DNA of 64,000 bases, from NCBI GenBank assembly GCA_035555975.1, contig DATMFV010000128.1:1-64000 (forward strand), in the 5' to 3' direction. Made by a program: the position numbers and the translations under genes. Below the pieces are notes generated by a model, which did not search any database, had not been told where the DNA came from, and saw nothing but the letters and a program-made list of their open reading frames with translations. Source of the stretch: DATMFV01 sp035555975 (GTDB lineage Bacteria; Verrucomicrobiota; Verrucomicrobiia; Chthoniobacterales; Chthoniobacteraceae). Of this stretch, positions 41,975-50,645 are shown one piece after another; within the stretch, counting starts at the first letter, position 1; the number at the start of each line of letters is the position of its first letter.

Positions 41975-43030
41975 TCAGGTCGCTCTCGCCGGCGCTCCCT
42001 GCCTGTCGACCTGGTATTCGCCGGAGAGGATCGCCTCCCACCATGGGCGGTTTTCCAGATACCAGCGGACCGTCTTGCGGAAGCCGGTTTCGTGATCCTG
42101 CCGCGGGGTCCAGCCGAGTTCCCGGCGGATCTTGGAGATGTTCACCGCGTAGCGCCAGTCGTGCCCCGGGCGGTCGGCGACGAAGGTGATCTGTTCGCAG
42201 TACGAACGCCCGTCGTTGCGGGGTGAAAGCTCGTCGAGCTGGGCGCAGAGGGTCTGTACGAGGTCGAGGTTCCGCCGTTCGTTTTCCCCGCCGATGTTGT
42301 AGGTTTCCCCCGGGGTGCCCTGTTCCAGCACGGTGAGGAGGGCGTCGGCGTGGTCTTCCACGTAGAGCCAGTCCCGCACCTGGTCGCCGCGACCGTAAAT
42401 CGGGATCGGCTCGCCCGCGAGCGCCTTGAGGATGACGACCGGGATCAGCTTTTCCGGGAACTGGCACGGGCCGTAGTTGTTGGAACAGTTGGTGACGATC
42501 ACCGGCAGGTCGTAGGTTGTTTTCCAGGCGCGGGCGAGATGATCGGAAGCGGCCTTGCTGGCGGAGTAGGGGGAGCGGGGATCGTACGGCGTGGTCTCTT
42601 CGAACGTTCCCGTCTCTCCGAGCGAGCCGTAGACTTCATCGGTGGAGACGTGCAGGAAACGGAAAACGGCGTAGGGCGCGAGCGTGGCGGCGTGGCGTTG
42701 CGCGGCCTGGAGCAGGGTGTAGGTGCCGACGATGTTGGTTTGGATGAAGGCGCCCGGGGAGTCAATGGAGCGGTCGACATGCGATTCCGCGGCGAGGTGC
42801 ATCACCGCCTGCGGCTGGAAGCGGTGGAAGGCTGCTTCCATGGCCGGGGCGTCGGCAATATCGGCGGCGAGCCATTCGTAGGCCGGGTGCGGCTCCACGT
42901 CGCGCAGGGAGGCGCGGTTCCCGGCATAGGTCAGTTTGTCGACGTTGAGCACGGAGTGTCCGCGCGCGATCAGCAGGCGAACCAGATGGGAGCCGATGAA
43001 ACCACAACCGCCGGTGACGAGGATGCGCAT
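41975..43030 (-). CDS. rfbB: dTDP-glucose 4,6-dehydratase
   Basis: A 351-residue short-chain dehydrogenase-type enzyme that turns dTDP-glucose into the 4-keto-6-deoxy sugar, first step to dTDP-rhamnose. Starts at 43030 (MRILVTGGCGFIGSHLVRLL) with the NAD-binding motif GCGFIGS (8-14). Also seen: STDEVYGSLGE (about 135-145) with Thr-Asp-Glu, and YSASKAASD (about 161-169) with the Tyr-Lys pair. rfbA, rfbC and rfbD are not in the window. One base overlaps the upstream regulator gene, so the pair is an operon. Confidence 0.93.
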   Translation of the reverse strand: MRILVTGGCGFIGSHLVRLLIARGHSVLNVDKLTYAGNRASLRDVEPHPAYEWLAADIADAPAMEAAFHRFQPQAVMHLAAESHVDRSIDSPGAFIQTNIVGTYTLLQAAQRHAATLAPYAVFRFLHVSTDEVYGSLGETGTFEETTPYDPRSPYSASKAASDHLARAWKTTYDLPVIVTNCSNNYGPCQFPEKLIPVVILKALAGEPIPIYGRGDQVRDWLYVEDHADALLTVLEQGTPGETYNIGGENERRNLDLVQTLCAQLDELSPRNDGRSYCEQITFVADRPGHDWRYAVNISKIRRELGWTPRQDHETGFRKTVRWYLENRPWWEAILSGEYQVDRQGAPARAT

Positions 43031-43530
43031 TACAGGGAGAGAAAGGTTCGCAGGAGCGGCACGGCGCGGCTTCCCCGGCTGTACCATTGTTCGAGCTGGC
43101 TGACGCGGTTGCGGTAAAAGCCGTCGCGGTCTTCCATCGCTTCCTGCTGTTTGCGCAGCGCGTCGATCCGCTCGCGCCCGCTGGCGATGTGGCCTTCGAG
43201 CTCGCGCTCCAGATAGCCGTTGACGATCCGTTTCAGGCTGATTTCGGCCTGGTAGTAATCGCGCCGCTCGCCCTCGGTCCGGACTGCCTGGACCGCGCCG
43301 AGTTCCCGCAGGAACTTCAACCCCTGGCTGGCGGACCCTTTGCTCAAGGCGAGGCGGTCGATCAGGTCGCTCATGGAGAGCGGTTCGCGGGAGATGAAGA
43401 GCAGCCCGTAGATCTCGGCAATGGAGCGCGGCTGGCCGATCAACCCCGCGAGGGCCACAAAAAAGTCGATGACTTCCGTTTCCAGCGGGGTCAGCGAAGG
43501 CGCGGCCGGGGGCGAGGCTTCCAGGGTCAT
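43030..43530 (-). CDS. GbsR/MarR-type winged-helix regulator
   Basis: A 166-residue DNA-binding protein. Residues 15-95 hold a winged helix of the GbsR kind (EIYGLLFISREPLSMSDLIDRLALSKGSASQGLKFLRELGAV). The C-terminal part is a helical dimerisation arm (ELEGHIASGRERIDALRKQQEAMEDRDG). It overlaps rfbB by one base, so it probably controls sugar-nucleotide or exopolysaccharide synthesis. Confidence 0.78.
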   Translation of the reverse strand: MTLEASPPAAPSLTPLETEVIDFFVALAGLIGQPRSIAEIYGLLFISREPLSMSDLIDRLALSKGSASQGLKFLRELGAVQAVRTEGERRDYYQAEISLKRIVNGYLERELEGHIASGRERIDALRKQQEAMEDRDGFYRNRVSQLEQWYSRGSRAVPLLRTFLSL

Positions 43531-43582
43531 GGCACGGTAACCTGAACCACGACGCCGGGAAGTTCAATGAAAAATGAACTCT

Positions 43583-45154
43583 TTAACACCCGGGGACGAA
43601 GCAGCTCCGCGCCATTTCGCGCAGGTTGGGCGAGACGCGCGGGCGGAAGTCGAGATGGGCGAGGATTTCGCGTTCGAGGTCGATCCCGGGGGCGATTTCG
43701 ATCATCGTCCAGCCTTCGGCGTCGAGTTCGAAGACGCACCGCTCGGTCACCAGCCGGACGGCGAGCCCCTTGGAGAGCGCCTGGGCGGCGCTGAAGGTCA
43801 CCTGCTCGACTTTCCTGACGAATTTGCGGAAGCGCCCCTCCTGAAGGACGCGCACCCGGCCTTCCTCGTAGGCCAGCTTCACGCCGCCTGCGGTGAGCGT
43901 GCTGCAAAAGACGATCCTCCGGGCGTTCTGGGTAATGTCGATAAACCCGCCGCAGCCGGTCGGTTTTCCGTCGAAAAGGCTGACGTTGATGTCGCCGTTT
44001 TCGCCGACTTCCGCCGCGCCCATGACGGTGATGTCGAGGCCGCCACCGTAGTAGAAGTCAAACATCGCCCCTTGGTCCATCCGCGATTGCGGGCAGACGG
44101 CGATGCCGAAGTTGTTGAGCCCGATGCCGACGCCGCCGATGACGCCCGATTCCAGCGTCGGCGTCACTTCGCCCAGGCGCCCCGCTTCCGCGAGCGCGGC
44201 GGTGACGGTTTCGCCCGGGATGCCGATGCCGAGGTTGAAGCAGTCGCCGGGGTGGATTTCCTGCGCCGCGCGCCGCCCGATCCAGCCGCGCGGCCCCTCC
44301 GGCACCGGCGGCAGTTTGACGGCATCGGCCGCGCCGCCGGCCACGAGCAGGTAGGGATCTTCGTCGTACGCCTCGCACTGGCGATGGTTGCGGCTTGGAT
44401 CGTCGGCGACGACCAGGTGGTCGATCAGGATGCCGGGGATGGAGATTTCATCCGCCGGGAAAACATGGTCGCGGTCGTGGTAGCGGACCTGACAGATCAC
44501 CTTGCCGCCCTGTGCCCGGGTCGCCAGCGCGATTTCAAGCTGGGTGAGGCTCAACGCTTCCATGCCGAGGCTGACATTGCCGTGCGCGTCGGCGCGCCAG
44601 CCGCGAATGACGCCGAAGTCAATCGGCAGGTGGCTGTAGCGGAGCACTTCGGAGCCGTCCGGAGCGGTTTCCAGCGAGATCATGCTCCCGGTCTCCCGCG
44701 CCTTGGCGTTCATGCAGCCGCCCCAGTCGCGCGGGTCGATGAAGGTCCCGAGGCCGACCGGGCTGATGAAGCCCCATTGGCTGCCGTGCGCCATTTCGCG
44801 GAAGGCGCGGACGATCATCCCCTGCGGCCAGTTGTGCGCCTCGATCCGGTTTTCAGTCATGCCGCGCCGGAGGTGATCCATCAACCCCCAGTGTGCGCCG
44901 ACCACCCTGGCCAGCAGCCCCCCTTCGGCGAGCCGGTCGCAACCCCACCCGCCGCCATGCCCGGCGGCGTGGTAGGCGGTCAGTTCACCGGGGGAGCCAC
45001 ACTGTTTGAAGCGGGCGATCATCGCATCCATCACCGCCTGGGCGATGCCGACGGTGGCAAAACCGGAAAAGGCGAGGCGGGCGCGGTCGGGGATCAGGGC
45101 GGCCGCTTCCTGCGGCGTCATGAGAAGGGGGCGGTTGGGCGGGAGGTGTGACAT
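43583..45154 (-). CDS. Acyl-CoA:carboxylate CoA-transferase
   Basis: A 523-residue family I CoA-transferase with both halves in one chain, as in propionate/acetate CoA-transferases (Pct, YdiF). The start at 45154 (MSHLPPNRPL) is chosen; the frame is open much farther upstream, but that overlaps the thiolase gene. The active-site Glu is expected at residue 335 in TLESGVIGG. N-half landmarks are GFATVGIAQAVMDAM and LGTFIDPRDWGG. It would activate acids such as acetoacetate or propionate with CoA. It is the last gene of an acyl-CoA operon. Confidence 0.85.
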   Translation of the reverse strand: MSHLPPNRPLLMTPQEAAALIPDRARLAFSGFATVGIAQAVMDAMIARFKQCGSPGELTAYHAAGHGGGWGCDRLAEGGLLARVVGAHWGLMDHLRRGMTENRIEAHNWPQGMIVRAFREMAHGSQWGFISPVGLGTFIDPRDWGGCMNAKARETGSMISLETAPDGSEVLRYSHLPIDFGVIRGWRADAHGNVSLGMEALSLTQLEIALATRAQGGKVICQVRYHDRDHVFPADEISIPGILIDHLVVADDPSRNHRQCEAYDEDPYLLVAGGAADAVKLPPVPEGPRGWIGRRAAQEIHPGDCFNLGIGIPGETVTAALAEAGRLGEVTPTLESGVIGGVGIGLNNFGIAVCPQSRMDQGAMFDFYYGGGLDITVMGAAEVGENGDINVSLFDGKPTGCGGFIDITQNARRIVFCSTLTAGGVKLAYEEGRVRVLQEGRFRKFVRKVEQVTFSAAQALSKGLAVRLVTERCVFELDAEGWTMIEIAPGIDLEREILAHLDFRPRVSPNLREMARSCFVPGC

Positions 45155-45171
45155 AGAGGGGAAAAAAGGCG

Positions 45172-46326
45172 TTAAAGAGCTTCGAGAGTGGCGGCGATCC
45201 CCATTCCTCCGCCCACGCAGAGCGAAGCAAGGGCGCGCCGTCCGTTGCCGTGGGCGAGCTGGTGGGCGAGGTGGACCACCAGCCGCGCGCCGCTTGCCCC
45301 GATCGGGTGACCGAGCGCGATGCCGCTGCCGCACCGGTTGAACCGGGGGTCGTCGGGCGCGAGGTCGAGTTGTTTGAGGCAGGCAAGCGCCTGCGCGGCA
45401 AAGGCTTCGTTGATTTCGATCGCGTCGTAGTCGGCCAGCGTATGGCCGGTGCGGGCGTGGAGCTTGCGGATGGCGTGGACCGGGCCTTCGCCCATCACTT
45501 CGGGGGCGCACCCGGTGGTGGCATACGCGGAAAACTGCGCGAGCGGCTGCCAGCCGTTCCGTTTCGCGGTGGAGAGCGTGGTCAGGACGACCATTGCCGC
45601 GCCGTCGTTGATGCCGGAAGCGTTTCCGGCGGTGATCGTGGTCCCTGCGCCGAGGGTTGGCTTGAGGGTGGCGAGCCGTTCGAGCGTGGTGTCCGCGCGC
45701 GGGTGTTCGTCGTGTTCTAGCCCGGCAAGGGGAATCAGTTCCGCGTCGAAGCCGCCTTCCTTCTGCGCTGCCAGCGCCTTTTGGTGGCTGGCCAAGGCGA
45801 AGCGGTCCTGCTCTTCGCGGCTCACGCAGAAGCGTTCGGCGAGAAGCTGGGCGGTTTCCGGCATGGTTTTGCCGATGGCGGGATCTTTCAACCCGAGCAG
45901 CAGGGAATCGACCAGCGTGCCATCGCTGAGCCGGTAGCCGGTGCGGGAGCGGGGGAGGAAATGCGGGGCGTTCGACATCGATTCCGTGCCGCCGCACAAG
46001 ACCACCTCGGCGTCGCCAAGCCGCAGGGCATCGGCGGCAAGGGTGATCGCCTTCAAGCCGGAGGCACACGCCATGTTGACGGTAAAAGCATCGGCGCTTT
46101 GCGGAATGCCGAGGGCGAGGCTCATCTGCCGGCTGACGTTGAGGATCGGCGGCAGGCAGTTGCCGACGATGCAGCGGTCGATGGCGGAGGCGGGGATCTC
46201 CCCGAGCGCTCCCTTGGCGGCGGCCACGGCGAGATCAAGCGCGGTACAGGCGGCGAGGCTCCCGAGAAAGCGCCCCTGCGGGGTGCGGCGGGCGCCGACG
46301 ATGACGATCGGGTCAGGTGAAGACAT
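45172..46326 (-). CDS. Acetyl-CoA C-acetyltransferase (thiolase)
   Basis: A 384-residue thiolase that condenses two acetyl-CoA or cleaves 3-ketoacyl-CoA. Catalytic Cys is in NMACASGLKAI (about 86-96), with INEAFAAQAL, the His in GHPIGASG (about 341-348), and the second Cys in CVGGGMG (about 371-377). It starts at 46326 or two codons earlier (46332). It lies between the CoA-transferase and an SDR gene, in an arrangement suited to acetoacetyl-CoA chemistry. Confidence 0.93.
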   Translation of the reverse strand: MSSPDPIVIVGARRTPQGRFLGSLAACTALDLAVAAAKGALGEIPASAIDRCIVGNCLPPILNVSRQMSLALGIPQSADAFTVNMACASGLKAITLAADALRLGDAEVVLCGGTESMSNAPHFLPRSRTGYRLSDGTLVDSLLLGLKDPAIGKTMPETAQLLAERFCVSREEQDRFALASHQKALAAQKEGGFDAELIPLAGLEHDEHPRADTTLERLATLKPTLGAGTTITAGNASGINDGAAMVVLTTLSTAKRNGWQPLAQFSAYATTGCAPEVMGEGPVHAIRKLHARTGHTLADYDAIEINEAFAAQALACLKQLDLAPDDPRFNRCGSGIALGHPIGASGARLVVHLAHQLAHGNGRRALASLCVGGGMGIAATLEAL

Positions 46327-46351
46327 AAGCAAGTGGGTGGGGTGTTGGAGG

Positions 46352-47104
46352 TCAGGCGTACCACCCGCCGTTGAGGTGGAGGGTCTGGCCGGTCACGTAG
46401 CTGGCGAGGTCGCTGCAAAGAAAGAGGACGGCGTCGGCGATTTCCTGCGGCTCGGCAAACCGGCCGAGCGGGATTTCCGAACACCACCGGTCGCGGATCG
46501 CTTCGGGGACGGTTTGGCCCATTTCGGTCAGGACCAGGCCGGGGGCGACGGCGTTGACGGTGATGTTTTGCCGGGCGAGTTCGCGGCTCAAGGTGCGGGT
46601 CAGCCCGAGCACCCCGGCCTTGGCGGCGGCGTAGTTGCCCTGGCCGAAAAGCCCGACCGAAGCGGAGACCGAGGCGAGGTTCACGATCCGCCCGCCGTCG
46701 CGAAGGAGCGCGGCCCCGGCGCGGCAGACACGGAAAACGCCGCTTAGATTGGTGTCGATCACGGCGGACCACTCGTCGTCGCTCATTTTGGCGACGGTGC
46801 GGTCGCGGACGATCCCGGCATTGTTGACGAGGAGATCGAGCGGGCCGAACCGGTCGACCACCGCCTGGCAGAGTTGCGCGACGGCTTGCGAATCGCGGAC
46901 ATCGGCGGGGAAGGCGGCGCTACGGGGGCCGAGGCGCTCGACGAGTTGCTCCGCCCTGCGCTGGTTTTCACCGGCGTCGTCGGGAAAGTAGTTGAGGGCG
47001 ACCGAAGCGCCCGCTTCATGGAGCCGGGCGGCGATCGCCGCTCCCAACCCCTGGCTCGCACCGGTGACGAGGGCGTTTTTGCCGGTGAGGTCGATCGCGA
47101 TCAT
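46352..47104 (-). CDS. FabG/PhaB-type short-chain dehydrogenase
   Basis: A 250-residue NAD(P)-dependent SDR. It starts at 47104, overlapping the stop of the upstream 3-hydroxyacyl-CoA dehydrogenase gene (ATGA). Seen: TGASQGLGAAIA (about 14-25), NNAG (about 92-95), catalytic Ser in NLASVSASVG and YAAAK (about 156-160). It could be an acetoacetyl-CoA or 3-oxoacyl-ACP reductase; operon context favours a CoA substrate. Confidence 0.87.
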   Translation of the reverse strand: MIAIDLTGKNALVTGASQGLGAAIAARLHEAGASVALNYFPDDAGENQRRAEQLVERLGPRSAAFPADVRDSQAVAQLCQAVVDRFGPLDLLVNNAGIVRDRTVAKMSDDEWSAVIDTNLSGVFRVCRAGAALLRDGGRIVNLASVSASVGLFGQGNYAAAKAGVLGLTRTLSRELARQNITVNAVAPGLVLTEMGQTVPEAIRDRWCSEIPLGRFAEPQEIADAVLFLCSDLASYVTGQTLHLNGGWYA

Positions 47105-47973
47105 CGTGCTCCCTCCCGGGGGTAGCGGTAGAAGCCGCGTCCCGTTTTCCGGCCAAGGTGCCCGGCGGCGACCAGCCGCGCGAGGAGCGGCGGGGCCTTG
47201 AATTTGGGGTCGCCGGTATCTTCGTGGATCGCGTTGGCGGCATGGAGGAAGACATCGAGGCCGGAAAGGTCGGCGGTCTCCAGCGGTCCCATCCGGTGGC
47301 CGCAACCGAGGCGCATCGCAGCGTCGATCTGCTCCGCGTCGGCGAGACCCGCTTCCAGCACGCGGACGGCTTCGAGGAGCGAGGCGATCAGGATGCGGTT
47401 GACGATGAACCCCGCGGTGTCGCGTTCGACAACGACCGGTTCCTTGCCGAAATCGCGCGCCAGGGTGACGACCCGCTCCACGGTTTCCGCGCTGGTGTCG
47501 ATGCCGCGGATCACCTCGACCAGTTTCATCAGCGGGACCGGGTTGAAAAAGTGCATCCCGCAAAAACGGTCGGGCCGACGGGTCGCTGCTGCGAGCTGGC
47601 TGATCGGGATGGCCGAGGTGTTGGAACAAAACACGGTTTCCTGTGAGGAAACCTCCTCGGCACGCGAAAAGAACGCCTCTTTCTGAGCGGCCTTTTCGAT
47701 GATCGCCTCAATCACCACCCCGGCTTCGGCGAGCCGTTCGAGTTCGGTGGTCGGGGTGATCCGTGCCAGCACTTCCTGCGGATCGGGCGCTTTTTCCGGT
47801 GCCTTGGCATGGAATTTTTCGAGGGACCAGGCGATTTGCCGCAGGCCGCGTTCGACCGCTTCGGGCGAAAGGTCGTAGAGCAGCACGGGGTGGCCTGCCG
47901 TGGCTGCGGTCTGCGCGATGCCGTGCCCCATCAGCCCGGCTCCGGCAACGAAAATGGTCGGTTTGGTGTTCAT
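47101..47973 (-). CDS. 3-hydroxybutyryl-CoA dehydrogenase
   Basis: A 290-residue L-3-hydroxyacyl-CoA dehydrogenase that interconverts acetoacetyl-CoA and 3-hydroxybutyryl-CoA with NAD. Residues 7-19 (FVAGAGLMGHGIA) are the dinucleotide motif; CSNTSAIPISQLA (about 115-127) and GMHFFNPVPLMKLVEV (about 138-153, catalytic His) follow, and the C-terminal helical domain starts with GFIVNRIL. A second reductase, the SDR, lies next to it, so the operon can use both stereochemical forms. It begins 9 bases behind the XRE regulator. Confidence 0.92.
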   Translation of the reverse strand: MNTKPTIFVAGAGLMGHGIAQTAATAGHPVLLYDLSPEAVERGLRQIAWSLEKFHAKAPEKAPDPQEVLARITPTTELERLAEAGVVIEAIIEKAAQKEAFFSRAEEVSSQETVFCSNTSAIPISQLAAATRRPDRFCGMHFFNPVPLMKLVEVIRGIDTSAETVERVVTLARDFGKEPVVVERDTAGFIVNRILIASLLEAVRVLEAGLADAEQIDAAMRLGCGHRMGPLETADLSGLDVFLHAANAIHEDTGDPKFKAPPLLARLVAAGHLGRKTGRGFYRYPREGAR

Positions 47974-47982
47974 GAGAGGAGC

Positions 47983-48540
47983 TTAGTTGCGTTGTTCGAT
48001 AAAGCAGCAGAGGAAACGGGCCGGTTCGGCGCCGATCAGGCGGGTCTGGTGTTCCAGCGTTGAGTCGAAGTAGAGAAAGTCGCCCTCCTTCATCTCGAAA
48101 CGTTCGGAGCCGACGGTGAACTCCACATGGCCCGAGAGCATGTAGACAAACTCGTGCCCTTCGTGCCGGAAGACTCCCGCCTGATCGGAGGGGTTGATCG
48201 TCAAAAGGAACGGTTCGACGAGCCGGTCGGGAAAATCGACCGCCAACCCTTCGTAGGCGTAGCCGAATCGGGAGCCGTTGCGGACCAGCAGCCGTCCTTT
48301 GCCCTTCGGGGTGAAGGTCCACCGTTTTTCCGGGTTTTCTTCGCGGACAAAATCGGCCAGCCGCACGCCGAGCGTGGAGGCAATCGTCAGGAGGGTCGAG
48401 ATCGGCGTCGAAATCTGCCCGGTCTCGATCTTCGAGAGGGTGCTTTTGGTGATCCCGGCACGCGTGGCGACTTCCGTCAGGGTCACTTTCGCGGCCTGTC
48501 GGATTGCACGGATATTGGCGCCGATGGTTTTCTCATCCAT
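47983..48540 (-). CDS. XRE-family regulator with cupin domain
   Basis: A 185-residue protein with a helix-turn-helix at residues 8-62 (IRAIRQAAKVTLTEVATRAGITKSTLSKIETGQ) and a C-terminal cupin (about 105-180, GVFRHEGHEFVYMLSGHVEFTVGSERFEMKEGDFLYFDSTLEHQTR). This pair is common for regulators of small-molecule catabolism. It is the first gene of the acyl-CoA operon, which it probably controls. Confidence 0.86.
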   Translation of the reverse strand: MDEKTIGANIRAIRQAAKVTLTEVATRAGITKSTLSKIETGQISTPISTLLTIASTLGVRLADFVREENPEKRWTFTPKGKGRLLVRNGSRFGYAYEGLAVDFPDRLVEPFLLTINPSDQAGVFRHEGHEFVYMLSGHVEFTVGSERFEMKEGDFLYFDSTLEHQTRLIGAEPARFLCCFIEQRN

Positions 48541-48594
48541 TCCTGTTGGGAAACCTTGTATCTTAACAGGAAACGAGATGTCAACCGGAAACCG

Positions 48595-49317
48595 TCACGA
48601 AACGCCGCCGAGGTTGGCCTCGAAGACGGCTTGGAAGGCGAGGGGATTGTTGACGGTGATCGTCCGCCCCTTGACGATCAAATGCCCTGCGTCGCGCAGT
48701 TTCGCGAAGATGCGCGAAAGGGTCTCCTGCCGGGTGGTCAGTTCGCTGGCAAGGATCGCCTTGGTGGTGCCGATCGCGATCTCCGCCGGTTCGCTGGTGA
48801 GCGGGCGGGGGCAGCGGCTTAAAAGCCAGTGGAGCAGGCGGGTCTCGGTATCTTTGAGTTTAAGGCTTTCGATCGAAGCGACCAGCACCCGCAGGTGTTG
48901 GCTCATGGAGGCGAGCATCCGGAGCGCGAGGTTGGTATCTTCATGCAACCGGGCGAGAAAATCGCGTTTCGGGATCAGGATCACTTCGCTCTCCTCGATC
49001 GCGCGCGCATCCGCCGGGTAGCCGGTTTCGCTGACCACCGCCGCCTCTGCGAGTGATTCGCCGGGACGGAAGAGGTGGATCACCTGTTCGCGCCCGTCGG
49101 AGGCGACCCGGTGAACGTTGATGATCCCCTTGCGGACGACATAGAAACCGACCGCCGGTTCGTGTTCGCGGAAGAGGTATTCGCCCTTGGCCACGCTTTT
49201 GCTCACGGCAAACGCCGCGATCTTTTCCAGGTCTTCCTCCGGCAAACCGGCGAAGATCGAGGCACTTCGCAGGGAATAAACCAGTGCTGCTGTTCTGAGG
49301 TGGTGACGCCGCTCCAT
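48595..49317 (-). CDS. Crp/Fnr-family regulator, DNR-like
   Basis: A 240-residue regulator with a cyclic-nucleotide-binding fold (about 20-130) and a winged helix (about 155-225). The recognition helix TTRQETLSRIFAKL has Glu198, Ser201 and Arg202, the E--SR pattern that in FNR reads TTGAT half-sites. There is only one cysteine (169), so no FNR iron-sulfur cluster; this fits the heme- or NO-sensing DNR/NnrR type. Two FNR-type boxes lie upstream of nearby nitrous-oxide-related genes. It lies 15 bases downstream of the DUF2249 gene on the same strand. Confidence 0.83.
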   Translation of the reverse strand: MERRHHLRTAALVYSLRSASIFAGLPEEDLEKIAAFAVSKSVAKGEYLFREHEPAVGFYVVRKGIINVHRVASDGREQVIHLFRPGESLAEAAVVSETGYPADARAIEESEVILIPKRDFLARLHEDTNLALRMLASMSQHLRVLVASIESLKLKDTETRLLHWLLSRCPRPLTSEPAEIAIGTTKAILASELTTRQETLSRIFAKLRDAGHLIVKGRTITVNNPLAFQAVFEANLGGVS

Positions 49318-49332
49318 GTCACCTGAGCTATC

Positions 49333-49578
49333 TTATTTTTCCTTCCAGAACCAGCAAATCCAGCTCCCGTCGTCCCCGCGCTCCATTTTTGACTCGAAAC
49401 CGCGGCTCCCGAGCAGTTCGACGAGCGGCGCGGGCATGAAGGGGGCCGTCAGTTCCAGGCCCTCGGCGGGGCGGAGGGTATCGACCTTGGCCATGATGAC
49501 GGGAAAGGGCGAGCCCCCCTTCTGAAGAACGGGGCGGACATCGAGTTTCCGGAACTTGCGAGTGGAACGGGAAGTCAT
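49333..49578 (-). CDS. DUF2249-domain protein
   Basis: An 81-residue protein of the TusA-like sulfur-carrier fold. LDVRPVLQKGGSPFPVIMAKVDTLRPAEGLELTAPF matches the DUF2249 core, but the Cys of TusA is absent at the usual place. The family is often encoded beside denitrification or NO-response genes. It is the first gene of a two-gene operon with the DNR-like regulator and is divergent from the CusF-Sco gene. Confidence 0.78.
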   Translation of the reverse strand: MTSRSTRKFRKLDVRPVLQKGGSPFPVIMAKVDTLRPAEGLELTAPFMPAPLVELLGSRGFESKMERGDDGSWICWFWKEK

Positions 49579-49676
49579 GAGGGAAAAACAGGAAGTGAAA
49601 ACGTGTTTTGCAACCGACCGGGGTCAGTAAGAGAGGCAGGGGGTGCGTGTAGCCTCCCGCAAGCACGGTGGCATTT

Positions 49677-49694
49677 CCTTGACCTCTATCAAGG
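49677..49694. promoter_or_regulatory. FNR/DNR-type box between DUF2249 and CusF-Sco genes
   Basis: CCTTGACCTCTATCAAGG is an almost perfect CTTGA-N6-TCAAG palindrome (consensus TTGAT-N4-ATCAA). Its centre is 42.5 bases before the ATG at 49728 and 107.5 bases from the divergent DUF2249 start. It fits control by the adjacent DNR-like regulator. Confidence 0.75.
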
Positions 49695-49727
49695 AAACAT
49701 TTGAAAACCGATGAGATCAATCAGCTT

Positions 49728-50645
49728 ATGGGAAATTTTGCACATCGCTACTGCCAACGGCTGCGCCCGGTTTTGCTGACGCCGTTTCTTTTCGGGGTTG
49801 CCTTTTCCTCCTGCTCCAGAGCCCCGGAGCCGGCCCCGCCGCCCAACGCCGTTTCGAACGAAAAGGTTTTCGAGGTCAGGGGAGTCGTGCGGAGCATCGA
49901 CAGCGACGGTACGGGGGCGATGATTGAGCACGAGGACATCCCCGGGTTCATGCCTTCCATGACGATGCCCTTCACGGTGAAGGACCCCGAAGAACTCAAG
50001 CGGTTTTCAGCGGGGGACGGCGTGGTGTTCCGCTTTTTTGTTGGGGATAGCGACGCGTGGATCGGCAATCTGCGTCCGATCGACGCCGCCACGCTCAAGC
50101 TCCCGGAAAGCGAGGCGAAGGTCGAAGCGCCCAACGTGCCGCGTCTCAAGGAAGGCGATCCGCTGCCGGAGTTTGCGCTGGTGGACGAGGCCGACCGGCC
50201 GCTCACCCGGGAAAGCCTCCTGGGGAAGACGACGGTCGTGACTTTCATCTTTACCCGGTGCCCGATTCCCAACTTCTGCCCGTTGATGTCGAGCAACTTC
50301 CTGGAGTTGCAGAAGAAGCTGGAAGCCGATCCCTCGCTGGCGGGGCAGGTCGGGCTCCTGAGCATTTCGTTTGACCCGGAGGACACGCCCGAACGGCTTG
50401 CCAAATATGGAACGAACATCGGGGCCGATCCCGCCCTCTGGCACCACGCCAGCGGTACGAAGGAGGAGACGCGCAAGCTGACGCATGCTTTTTCGGTCTA
50501 TGTCCGGGCCGAGGATGGCGGCTCCTTTTCCCACGGGCTCTGCACCGCGTTGGTCACGCCGGATGGGACCGTTGCGAAACTCTGGCGCGGCAACGACTGG
50601 AGCGTCGATGAAGTCTGGCAGGCAGTGGAGGCTTCCCGGAAATGA
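49728..50645 (+). CDS. CusF-like copper-binding domain fused to SCO-family protein
   Basis: A 305-residue lipoprotein (FSSC, Cys29). Residues 47-118 resemble CusF (VRGVVRSIDSDGTGAMIEHED); its likely copper ligands are His68, Met78 and Met80, with Met75 in place of the usual Trp. Residues 135-305 are an SCO domain, with Cys178 and Cys184 in RCPIPNFC, a CX5C form instead of CX3C, and His269 as third ligand (SHGLC). It is probably a copper donor to NosZ. The start at 49728 is chosen over a TTG at 49701, which has a better Shine-Dalgarno but lies upstream of the expected transcript start. Confidence 0.85.
   Translation: MGNFAHRYCQRLRPVLLTPFLFGVAFSSCSRAPEPAPPPNAVSNEKVFEVRGVVRSIDSDGTGAMIEHEDIPGFMPSMTMPFTVKDPEELKRFSAGDGVVFRFFVGDSDAWIGNLRPIDAATLKLPESEAKVEAPNVPRLKEGDPLPEFALVDEADRPLTRESLLGKTTVVTFIFTRCPIPNFCPLMSSNFLELQKKLEADPSLAGQVGLLSISFDPEDTPERLAKYGTNIGADPALWHHASGTKEETRKLTHAFSVYVRAEDGGSFSHGLCTALVTPDGTVAKLWRGNDWSVDEVWQAVEASRK

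Noticed and set aside
45154..46069. Upstream extension of the CoA-transferase frame to 828 codons
   Set aside because: The added part overlaps the thiolase gene and reads as Arg/Pro-rich shadow; the family N-terminus starts just after 45154.
49701..49728. TTG at 49701 as start of the CusF-Sco gene
   Set aside because: It has a good AAGGA, but that AAGGA is part of the DNR box, so the start would lie upstream of the expected transcript. It was kept only as an alternative.
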